The position numbers and the translations under genes are program-made. From Dehalococcoidales bacterium (GTDB taxonomy: Bacteria; Chloroflexota; Dehalococcoidia; Dehalococcoidales; RBG-16-60-22), in assembly GCA_016926115.1 (NCBI GenBank), contig JAFGPF010000042.1, positions 1 through 11,630 of the forward strand: DNA of 11,630 nucleotides. The letters are read 5' to 3'. Numbering within the stretch: position 1 is the stretch's first letter; every line of letters begins with the position of its first letter. The notes beneath the pieces were generated by a model that saw only the letters and a list, made by a program, of their open reading frames with translations, did not search any database and was not told the DNA's origin. This document shows, in pieces, positions 6,581-11,630 of this stretch.

Positions 6581-7813
6581 GTGACGAAGCAACCTTTTGA
6601 AGGCGTGAAAGTAATCCAGCTCTGCTGGGCGGGGGTGGGCATTTATACGCTCAACTACCTCAGCCACTACGGAGCCACGACCATCCGCGTGGAAACGGCG
6701 ACAAGGCCCGACCCCGTACGGCTGTTCGCGCCCTTCGCCGCTACCAATAAAGAGGGCGAGCCGGTGGGACTGGAACGCAGCGCCTTCTTCTCCATTACCC
6801 ACACCGCCCCGGAATACGGTATCAGCCTGAACTTCAAGCAGCCGGAAGCCATTGAGATATTCAAGAAGCTGGTCACCTGGGCGGACGTGGTCGGGGAAGG
6901 TTTCCCGACGGGCGTCATGGACAAGCTGGGACTGGACTACGAGGGACTAAGCAAAGTAAACCCGCAAATCATCATGTTCCGTACCTGCGGCTACGGGCAT
7001 ACCGGACCCATGGCGGACCAGCCGGGATTCGGGAGCATACTGACGGCGGTCACGATGATGGACACGATGGTCGGCTATCCTGACCGGCCCCCCGTGCCCC
7101 CTTCAACGTATTACACCGACCAGCTTTCGCCGATGTACGCCACGCTGTCCATCATGGCGGCCCTCGATTACCGCCGCCGCACCGGCAAAGGACAGTACAT
7201 CGACCACGCCCAGATAGAAGCGGGACTGAACTACATGACCCCGCTCATCCTCGATTACCAGGCGAACGGTCGCGAGCTTGCCCTGAACGGCAACAAGTGC
7301 GACTACGCCGCGCCTCACGGCACCTATAAATGCAAAGGCGACGACAGATGGGTAGCTATCGCCGTGATGACCGACGAGGAATGGCGGAGCTTCGTGAAAG
7401 CCATCGGCAGTCCGGCATGGGGTAAGCTAAAGAAATATGTCACGGCAAACGGTCGCGTGAAACATAGCGATGAACTCGACCGCCGCGTGGAAGAATGGAC
7501 AGTCAACTACACTCCAGAGGAGATACAGGAAAAACTCCAGAAAGCGGGCGTCGGCGCGGGACTGGTCGCCAACGCGAAAGACCTCGATGAAGACCCGCAG
7601 ATGAGCCACTACAACTTCTACCGCGAGCTCGACCACCCGTACATGGGCAAGCTGCGGTACTATCACCCCGACCCCATCAAGCTGTCCGACGCCGAACCGG
7701 ATATCAATCGTCCCGTCCTGGTGGGCGAGCATACGGACTTCGTCTGCACGGAGATTCTGGGCATGTCCCGGGATGAGGTCGACGAGTTACGCGGCAGAGG
7801 CGTTTTCGACTGA
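6581..7813 (+). CDS. Class III CoA-transferase family paralogue lacking the catalytic Asp (probable partner subunit)
   Basis: The 410-aa product starts at GTG 6581, one nt after the previous stop, with AAGGTGA upstream, so it is tightly coupled to the first subunit. The fold is clearly the same: PFEGVKVIQLCWAGVG at the start, ISLNFKQPEAIEIFKKL (81-97), LGLDYEGLSKVNPQIIMF (116-133), RTGKGQYIDHAQIEA (200-214) and RPVLVGEHTD (377-386). Aligning the shared VGYxDRPP blocks puts G151 (PGFGSIL) where the first subunit has its catalytic D139; nearby acids D146 and D161 are out of register. It is therefore probably non-catalytic and serves substrate binding or structure within a heterodimer, unless another residue takes over. 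Codon use and GC content match the first subunit. Confidence 0.88.
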   Translation: MTKQPFEGVKVIQLCWAGVGIYTLNYLSHYGATTIRVETATRPDPVRLFAPFAATNKEGEPVGLERSAFFSITHTAPEYGISLNFKQPEAIEIFKKLVTWADVVGEGFPTGVMDKLGLDYEGLSKVNPQIIMFRTCGYGHTGPMADQPGFGSILTAVTMMDTMVGYPDRPPVPPSTYYTDQLSPMYATLSIMAALDYRRRTGKGQYIDHAQIEAGLNYMTPLILDYQANGRELALNGNKCDYAAPHGTYKCKGDDRWVAIAVMTDEEWRSFVKAIGSPAWGKLKKYVTANGRVKHSDELDRRVEEWTVNYTPEEIQEKLQKAGVGAGLVANAKDLDEDPQMSHYNFYRELDHPYMGKLRYYHPDPIKLSDAEPDINRPVLVGEHTDFVCTEILGMSRDEVDELRGRGVFD

Positions 7814-7827
7814 TTTCCCCCGGACTC

Positions 7828-7856
7828 TTGAACTTCCCTCGCGGACAGGGTAGTAT
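7828..7856 (+). promoter_or_regulatory. Weak candidate promoter before the DUF1616-like gene
   Basis: TTGAAC (7828-7833) and TAGTAT (7851-7856) are spaced by 17 bp, each 4 of 6 to consensus. The predicted transcription start falls about on the ATG at 7863, which would make the message leaderless. Read-through from the CoA-transferase genes is the alternative. Confidence 0.3.
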
Positions 7857-7862
7857 TATGAC

Positions 7863-8204
7863 ATGGATTTCAGTCCGCTGCTGGATACCATAATACCTTC
7901 TTCCGGGGGTCTGCTTATCGTCAGGGCAATCGTGGCGGGGATACTCGTTTTCTTCCTGCCGGGCTATGTCTGGACCCTCGTTATCTTCCGAAAAATCAAC
8001 ATCATCGAAAGATTCGCCCTCTCCATCGGTCTGTCCATGGCGCTGACAACCCTCTGTATTCTCGTCCTGAACGTGCTGCTCGGTATGCCGATAACCGGGA
8101 CGACCGGCTTAATCGTAATCATCGTTATCACGGTCATTCCCGCGGGTATATACTTCTTCAGGAGATTCATGGCACGCAATCCGGAGGCAACCGACGGAGA
8201 CTAG
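7863..8204 (+). CDS. Small integral membrane protein, DUF1616-like (113 aa)
   Basis: Three hydrophobic spans are visible (about 17-42, 51-73 and 79-99), followed by a short charged tail. FLPGYVWTLVIF (30-42) and ERFALSIGLSMALT (49-62) resemble the N-terminal half of DUF1616 membrane proteins (PGY...ERxxLSxGLS), which are usually longer. The function of that family is unknown. There is no good ribosome site: AGGG lies 13 nt before the ATG, and an ATG at 7858 leads to a stop after 11 codons. The stop codon TAG is directly followed by the ATG of the flavoprotein gene, so the two are surely co-transcribed; together they suggest a role at the membrane, perhaps with isoprenoid lipid substrates. Confidence 0.7.
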   Translation: MDFSPLLDTIIPSSGGLLIVRAIVAGILVFFLPGYVWTLVIFRKINIIERFALSIGLSMALTTLCILVLNVLLGMPITGTTGLIVIIVITVIPAGIYFFRRFMARNPEATDGD

Positions 8205-9383
8205 ATGTACGACGTCGTAATCGTCGGCGGCGGACCCGTCGGGAGCCGCGCAGCCTGCCTTCTTGCCGAACGGGGACACCGGGTATTGGTGGCGGAGCGG
8301 AAGGCACGGTCGGGAGAACGGGCCTGCTGCACTGGAATAGTCGGGCTGGAATGCGTCGATACCTTCAACATAGATAACAGGGTTATTCTCCGTCGGGTAA
8401 ACAGCGCCAGCCTGTACTCACCTGCCGGGAATAAGCTCCACCTTAAGCGCGAAGAAACACAGGCATGCATCCTGGACCGTCAGGCTTTCGATATCTCGAT
8501 GGCTGAACGGGCGCAGCACGCCGGGGCGGACTATCAATTCGATAGTCGTGTCTCCGATATCGTGATCGAAAAAGACCGCATCAACGCTATCGTCATACGC
8601 GACGGCAGAGAATCTAAAATCCAAGCAAGGTGCGCGGTTATCGCCTGCGGATTTACGCCGGGACTTATCGGGCGATTGGGCCTCGGCTCGTTCCGCGACT
8701 TCACCATCGGCGTGCAGGTGGAAGTAAAAACGGCGGGAACCGATGAGGTAGAGGTATACTTCGGGGACGTGGCGCCGGGTTTCTTCGGCTGGATTGTGCC
8801 GACCGCGCCGTTAATGGCAAGGGTCGGGCTGATGGCGCGCGAGAAGCCCGGATTTTACCTGAAAAACTGGCTGCTACACCTGGCTTCACAGGGGAGAATC
8901 GACTCCGCCGATGTGCCGGTATGCTACGGCGGGATTGCCTTAAGACCGCTGACGAAGACCTACAGCGAACGCTTGATTGTAGTGGGGGACGCCGCCGGAC
9001 AGGTAAAGCCGACCAGCGGGGGCGGCATTTATTACGGGCTGCTTTCCGCCGATATCGCCGCGGCGGCCCTGCACGTGGCGCTGGAGACGGGCGACCTTTC
9101 CGCGAAGAGACTGGCACGTTACCAGCAGGGATGGCGTAAAAAGCTGGGACGGGAACTGCGCACGGGCTACTGGGCGCGGAAGCTGTATGAACGCCTCGGT
9201 AACGGGCAAATCGACCGCCTGTTCGAGATAGTTAAAGCCGGCGGCATCGACAAAGCCCTGCTCAAGGCGGAAGACGTGTCCTTCGACTGGCATGGTAGGA
9301 CGATAACCAGGCTGCTGAAATACCAGGTGGTAGCCGGAACGCTTAACGTGATTAAGATGCCGTTCCAGAGTCGCACGGATTGA
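8205..9383 (+). CDS. FAD-dependent oxidoreductase of the geranylgeranyl reductase family
   Basis: The 392-aa protein has the p-hydroxybenzoate-hydroxylase-type fold of geranylgeranyl reductases. A dinucleotide motif opens it (VVIVGGGPVGSRAA, 4-17, with Glu31 for the FAD ribose). ERACCTG (38-44) lies where family members carry an active-site cysteine. FFGWIVP (193-199) fits the lipid-binding [YF]xWx[FI]P motif, and LIVVGDAAGQVKPTSGGGI (257-275) is the second FAD motif with the GGG turn. Such enzymes saturate prenyl chains of lipids or quinones, though the family also contains enzymes of other function. The start abuts the stop of the upstream membrane-protein gene (TAGATG), with GGAG 7 nt before it. 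The -35 of the greA promoter overlaps its stop codon. Confidence in family is high, in substrate low. Confidence 0.85.
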   Translation: MYDVVIVGGGPVGSRAACLLAERGHRVLVAERKARSGERACCTGIVGLECVDTFNIDNRVILRRVNSASLYSPAGNKLHLKREETQACILDRQAFDISMAERAQHAGADYQFDSRVSDIVIEKDRINAIVIRDGRESKIQARCAVIACGFTPGLIGRLGLGSFRDFTIGVQVEVKTAGTDEVEVYFGDVAPGFFGWIVPTAPLMARVGLMAREKPGFYLKNWLLHLASQGRIDSADVPVCYGGIALRPLTKTYSERLIVVGDAAGQVKPTSGGGIYYGLLSADIAAAALHVALETGDLSAKRLARYQQGWRKKLGRELRTGYWARKLYERLGNGQIDRLFEIVKAGGIDKALLKAEDVSFDWHGRTITRLLKYQVVAGTLNVIKMPFQSRTD

Positions 9384-9409
9384 CCGGCAACTTGTCTAAC
9401 GTTTAGAAT
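9380..9409 (+). promoter_or_regulatory. Putative sigma-70 promoter of greA
   Basis: TTGACC (9380-9385) and TAGAAT (9404-9409) are each 5 of 6 to consensus with an 18-bp spacer. The -35 covers the stop codon of the upstream flavoprotein gene. Transcription would start near 9416, about 22 nt ahead of the ATG. Confidence 0.55.
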
Positions 9410-9437
9410 AATATAGCTGATTCACCGGGGGGTATAA

Positions 9438-10247
9438 ATGGCAAACACTGATAATCGCGTGCTCGGCCTGGGCGAAGCCGCCGCACTCTATCTGGCGAAG
9501 CTGCCCGAGAAAGACAGGGAATCCGCTCAGCCGGAGGTGTACAAGTTCGCCCGCTGGTACGGCTGGGAGAGCCCCTTTTCCAGGCTCGCACCTCCCGCGG
9601 TCGCCGGCTACGCCGAACAGTTGTCCACCTCGGATACGGACTACGCGAGGAAGCTGGAACTGGTGCGCGCCTTTCTCGCCTACGCCAGGAAGGCAGGCTG
9701 GAGTGCGACCAACCTGGGCACCCACCTGAAAACGAAGAAGGGTAAAACGGGACCGAAGGTCACCCACGCACGGGTACAGCGGGAGTCGGCGTCCTTGAGT
9801 AGGGAGAAGTACGACGAGCTTACGGCGGAACTGGACGGGCTGAAAAAGAGGAGCCGCGAACTCATCGACGAGATACAGCGCGCCGCAGCCGATAAAGACT
9901 TCCGTGAGAACGCGCCGCTGGCCGCCGCCAGGGAAGAGCGCGGGCACGTTGAAGGGAGAGTTAAAGAACTCGAGGAAGCACTGAAAGAAGCCACCATCAT
10001 CGATGATAAGAAAGCCCCTGCCCACAAGTCCGGCGTCGGGGACAGCATCTTACTTAACGACCTCGCCTCGGGCAAGGAACTCCGCTACATGATAGTCGAC
10101 CCCCGGGAGGTAGACCCCCTGAAGGGCAAGATTTCCATAGCCTCGCCACTGGTCAAGGCGCTACTCGGCAGGAAAGACGGGGACGTGGTGGAAATAAACG
10201 CGCCGAGGGGCAAGCTGCAGTACCGGATTATCCGCATCGAGCGGTAA
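9438..10247 (+). CDS. greA: Transcription elongation factor GreA with N-terminal SAM-like helical extension
   Basis: Residues about 117-269 are a complete GreA: the coiled-coil arm (LSREKYDELTAELDGLKKRSRELIDEIQ), the tip DFREN with D154 and E157 matching E. coli GreA Asp41 and Glu44, and the C-terminal FKBP-like domain (GDSILLNDLASGKELRYMIV, KISIASPLVKALLGRKDGD). GreA rescues backtracked RNA polymerase by stimulating transcript cleavage. Normal GreA is about 158 aa; here some 110 residues precede it (LGLGEAAALYLAKL, KFARWYGW, ARKLELVRAFLAYARKAGW), a helical domain like the core-binding domain of tyrosine recombinases. I recall this arrangement from Dehalococcoidia. A Lys/Thr-rich linker (97-116) joins the two. 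The ATG has a G-rich ribosome site (GGGGGG) and its own promoter; a tRNA gene follows. Confidence 0.92.
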   Translation: MANTDNRVLGLGEAAALYLAKLPEKDRESAQPEVYKFARWYGWESPFSRLAPPAVAGYAEQLSTSDTDYARKLELVRAFLAYARKAGWSATNLGTHLKTKKGKTGPKVTHARVQRESASLSREKYDELTAELDGLKKRSRELIDEIQRAAADKDFRENAPLAAAREERGHVEGRVKELEEALKEATIIDDKKAPAHKSGVGDSILLNDLASGKELRYMIVDPREVDPLKGKISIASPLVKALLGRKDGDVVEINAPRGKLQYRIIRIER

Positions 10248-10255
10248 CCCGCATA

Positions 10256-10264
10256 TGATATAAT
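10256..10264 (+). promoter_or_regulatory. Extended -10 promoter of tRNA-Ala
   Basis: TGA-TATAAT is an exact extended -10 (TGn plus TATAAT), with no convincing -35. Transcription would start near 10271, 8 nt before the tRNA. It begins 9 nt after the greA stop. Confidence 0.5.
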
Positions 10265-10278
10265 AGACTTGACGATAT

Positions 10279-10354
10279 GGGGCTGTAGCTCATCCGGGAG
10301 AGCGCCGCGTTCGCATCGCGGAGGTAAGGGGTTCGAGTCCCCTCAGCTCCACCA
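10279..10354 (+). tRNA. tRNA-Ala (anticodon CGC), CCA encoded
   Basis: The 76-nt cloverleaf is complete: acceptor GGGGCTG/CAGCTCC with the G3-U70 pair that identifies alanine tRNAs, D stem GCTC/GAGC, anticodon stem CCGCG/CGCGG with loop TTCGCAT (anticodon CGC, reads GCG), variable AGGTA, T stem AGGGG/CCCCT with TTCGAGT loop, and a genomic CCA tail. A perfect 6-bp hairpin (CCGGCC/GGCCGG, 10383-10397) lies downstream but has no T-run. Confidence 0.97.
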
Positions 10355-10403
10355 GCATTTTATTTTAACCAGTCATTTATCACCGGCCAAAGGCCGGATA
10401 CTG

Positions 10404-10512
10404 CCGTTTGGAAGGACAGCACTTCGCTCGCGGGGTGGTATCAACCCTGATATTACGAATCCGAATCTGCCCGCACGGTTTGCAGGGTAAACAGCGTGTC
10501 TTCCCAAACCGG
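10404..10512 (+). other. Structured segment, candidate small RNA of about 110 nt
   Basis: No ORF here is credible. GTTTGGAAGGAC (10406-10417) pairs with GTCTTCCCAAAC (10498-10509) through 11 of 12 positions (one G-U, one mismatch), and the stem continues outward past a single bulge (10404-10405 with 10511-10512). Inside, ACCCTG (10444-10449) pairs exactly with CAGGGT (10483-10488) around a further arm AATCCG/CGGTTT. A competing small hairpin GGGT/ACCC (10433-10447) shares the ACCC. This could be a small RNA, a processed part of the tRNA transcript, or a palindromic repeat. I do not recognise it as 6S, SRP, RNase P or a known riboswitch. Confidence 0.4.
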
Positions 10513-10515
10513 TCG

Positions 10516-10676
10516 TGGTAAAATAGTCGTGTAACCGGCGGCGCCGGACGGCAACCTTAATCTGGAATCACCCTGTCCAAGGACTATTACGAGGCTGCGG
10601 GATTTAGGCAGGACACCTAGTCTTCGCGTCTTCCGTGTTATTTTAATATAGCGATCTGGAAGGAGGCTAAAGACAT
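10516..10676 (+). promoter_or_regulatory. Candidate promoter and structured leader of the cupin gene
   Basis: An extended -10 (TGG-TAAAAT, 10516-10524) without a clear -35 precedes 150 bases of untranslated sequence. A 7-bp stem joins AATAGTC (10522-10528) with GACTATT (10582-10588) and encloses a GC-rich hairpin CCGGC/GCCGG (10535-10547). The same 3' arm can instead pair with TAGTCTT (10618-10624), and TGTCC (10574-10578) with GGACA (10611-10615). The two 5' partners are mutually exclusive, as in switching leaders. No T-run terminator is seen. If the -10 is real, the first arm overlaps it, which weakens the case for that start site. AAGGAGG at 10660-10666 is the ribosome site. Confidence 0.35.
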
Positions 10677-11213
10677 ATGGCAGAACAGAAATATGGCGTT
10701 ACGAAAAGCGGTGATCCAAATACCAGGTTCGGGAAATACTTCGTTTTCAGGACACATCCGAACCCTTTCCATCCGGAAGATAATCCCGATGTATTCCAGG
10801 TCTACCTGGATGACAGGGCTGTGGAAGGCGGTATGTATTTCAGCGGGGGCATGGTGACGCGAAAGACCTCATCAGAGGTAACATCCAAGCCTCATTATCA
10901 CGATTACATGGAATACCTGATTCTACTCAGTACTGACCCGAAAGACCAGAATAACTTAGGAGGCGAATTTTTTCTATATATCGAAGACGAAAAGCACGTC
11001 TACGACCAAGCCTGCGTCATCACTATTCCGCCCAAGGTCTGGCACTGTCCTTTCGGTTTTAACAGAGTGGACCGGCCCATACTTTTTTATTCCTGTTCCA
11101 ACGGGCCGCGATTATATGACTATCTGAGCCGTGACCCGAAATGGGCCCACGTACCCGATCCCGAAAATAAAGAAATGATACGGGAACCCGACCCGGGAAT
11201 GAAGTCCCCCTAA
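10677..11213 (+). CDS. Single-domain cupin protein (178 aa), function unknown
   Basis: A small soluble beta-barrel protein with a metal-type cupin site: H73-Y-H75-D-Y-M-E79 matches the HxHx3E motif and H123 in PPKVWHCPFGFN is the fourth ligand of motif 2. Fe, Mn, Ni or Zn could be bound. It starts with MAEQKYGVTKSGDPNTRFGKY and has a polar, Pro-rich C-terminal tail (from about 150). There is no signal peptide or membrane span. ATG 10677 is well placed after AAGGAGG. It stands alone as a transcription unit, with about 320 bases before it and after it free of other genes. Cupins of this kind range from dioxygenases and isomerases to ligand-binding sensors, so no reaction is assigned. Confidence 0.85.
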   Translation: MAEQKYGVTKSGDPNTRFGKYFVFRTHPNPFHPEDNPDVFQVYLDDRAVEGGMYFSGGMVTRKTSSEVTSKPHYHDYMEYLILLSTDPKDQNNLGGEFFLYIEDEKHVYDQACVITIPPKVWHCPFGFNRVDRPILFYSCSNGPRLYDYLSRDPKWAHVPDPENKEMIREPDPGMKSP

Positions 11214-11222
11214 CCCGGGTTA
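11191..11222 (+). other. Inverted repeat over the cupin stop codon
   Basis: TAACCCGGGTTA (11211-11222) is a perfect 12-bp palindrome that includes the stop codon. ACCCGGG (11191-11197) can also pair with CCCGGGT (11214-11220) in a 7-bp stem. No T-run follows directly, so terminator function is doubtful. Confidence 0.35.
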
Positions 11223-11431
11223 TCTAAGAGAAGCGAGGTATATTTTTGTATCTGACGGGCGGGTGACGTACGTACAGATATCAATTTTAACGGACAGCGT
11301 CTTGACTCTACCTGTCCCTGCTAAATAAACGCAAACTCCGCCCTGAAAGTCCTACCTATTGACACCCCGGCTCCACCAATTTTCTTAAATACCCGATTTT
11401 TCAACCATGGGATTATTTTACCATATTTTAG
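11223..11431 (+). other. Intergenic stretch without a recognisable gene
   Basis: I see no ORF with a plausible start here. TATCTG/CAGATA (11249-11254 and 11275-11280) can form a 6-bp stem over a loop with the palindrome GTACGTAC. GCTCCACCA at 11370-11378 repeats the last nine bases of the tRNA-Ala gene. A TTGACA at 11359-11364 lacks a partner -10. The sequence turns strongly AT-rich from about 11380. Confidence 0.5.
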
Positions 11432-11485
11432 GAAATTATATGAAAATAAGTATTGACATATGAAATTATATGAAATATAATGAAA
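11432..11485 (+). repeat. Phased ATATGAAA repeats over the regulator promoter
   Basis: ATATGAAA occurs at 11438-11445, 11458-11465 and 11468-11475, with a near copy TAATGAAA at 11478-11485: start-to-start spacings of 20, 10 and 10 bp, so all lie on one face of the helix. Within this, GAAATTATATGAAA is repeated exactly at 11432-11445 and 11462-11475. They flank and overlap the -35, spacer and -10, as operator sites would. Confidence 0.6.
11453..11481 (+). promoter_or_regulatory. Exact-consensus sigma-70 promoter of the HTH regulator
   Basis: TTGACA (11453-11458), a 17-bp spacer and TATAAT (11476-11481) match the consensus at all 12 positions. Transcription should start near 11488, about 49 nt before the ATG at 11537. 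Confidence 0.85.
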
Positions 11486-11536
11486 TATCAACTGCCGGAG
11501 ACCGTGCTGAATACTGGGCGTACCAGGAGGACTAGA

Positions 11537-11630
11537 ATGAACGAATTTGAAAAACTTTTTACAGTGGAAGACATCGCCAGAATGACTTCCTTTACATCCC
11601 GCACTATCAGGAACTATCTGAAAGACGGAA
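11537..11630 (+). CDS. HTH regulator, MerR/excisionase-like, N-terminal 31 aa (cut by window edge)
   Basis: ATG 11537 follows AGGAGG at 7 nt and the frame is open to the window end. The visible part, MNEFEKLFTVEDIARMTSFT then SRTIRNYLKDG, has the pattern of a winged helix-turn-helix of the MerR/excisionase type (TVEDIAxM, turn, SxRTIRNYxKDG), where the second helix recognises DNA. Such proteins in this setting either regulate nearby genes or belong to mobile elements; the truncated sequence does not tell which. It sits behind an exact-consensus promoter with phased repeats, consistent with self-repression. Confidence 0.75.
   Translation, partial: MNEFEKLFTVEDIARMTSFTSRTIRNYLKDG

Noticed and set aside
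10421..10460. GGGTGGTA-like sequence suggesting a T-box
   Set aside because: The conserved T-box core and following CGCG pairing are absent, no terminator follows, and no aminoacyl-tRNA synthetase or amino-acid gene lies downstream.
10269..10490. A 73-codon frame covering the tRNA-Ala gene
   Set aside because: It overlaps a perfect tRNA and shows no protein motif.
10568..10620. A frame reading ITLSKDYYEAAGFRQDT before a stop, possibly a gene remnant
   Set aside because: Only 17 codons between stops with no start or recognisable family; likely chance.
1..11630. CRISPR array, insertion sequence or transposase
   Set aside because: No regularly spaced repeat array, terminal inverted repeats or transposase motifs (such as a DDE pattern) were seen on either strand.

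Overview
The window looks like a chromosomal segment from an uncultured anaerobic bacterium, most likely of the Chloroflexota, class Dehalococcoidia. The clues are a GreA factor carrying an extra N-terminal helical domain that I associate with that group, and a gene set of Mo/MGD enzymes, an FMN/FAD/Fe-S ene-reductase, class III CoA-transferases, a geranylgeranyl-reductase-like flavoprotein and a stand-alone cupin. Most genes are GC-rich; a central island (about 3100-5260) is clearly AT-richer. The taxonomic call is inference from gene content.

Layout. (1) 1-3007, minus strand: a two-gene operon. The promoter-proximal gene is a 660-aa ene-reductase of the 2,4-dienoyl-CoA/2-enoate reductase type; 22 nt downstream begins a molybdopterin enzyme, cut by the window edge, that resembles the large subunit of pyrogallol-phloroglucinol transhydroxylase. 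(2) 3008-3760: an AT-rich, repeat-laden gap with an imperfect 29-bp direct repeat, T-rich repeats, three tandem stem-loops and a 43-codon antitoxin-like gene with no toxin behind it. (3) 3761-5164: a solitary N4/N6 DNA methyltransferase with a C-terminal nuclease-like domain that seems to have lost its catalytic lysine. (4) 5332-7813: two adjacent class III (CaiB/BaiF) CoA-transferase subunits, only the first with the catalytic Asp. (5) 7863-9383: a small DUF1616-like membrane protein joined to a geranylgeranyl-reductase-family FAD protein. (6) 9438-10354: greA and tRNA-Ala(CGC). (7) 10355-10676: no convincing gene, but two structured segments, the second forming the leader of a cupin gene (10677-11213). 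(8) 11214-11630: a gap ending in an exact consensus sigma-70 promoter overlaid by 10-bp-phased repeats, driving a truncated HTH (MerR/excisionase-like) regulator.

How it fits together: the transhydroxylase-like enzyme, the ene-reductase and the CoA-transferase pair could belong to anaerobic breakdown of phenolic or other cyclic acids (hydroxyl rearrangement, ring or enoate reduction, CoA activation). The two blocks are separately transcribed and separated by a probably acquired island, so a shared pathway is only a hypothesis. The strongest leads are the transhydroxylase-like enzyme, the asymmetric CoA-transferase pair, the stem-loop-controlled orphan antitoxin-like gene, the methyltransferase with a decayed nuclease domain, and the structured RNA segments around the cupin gene.
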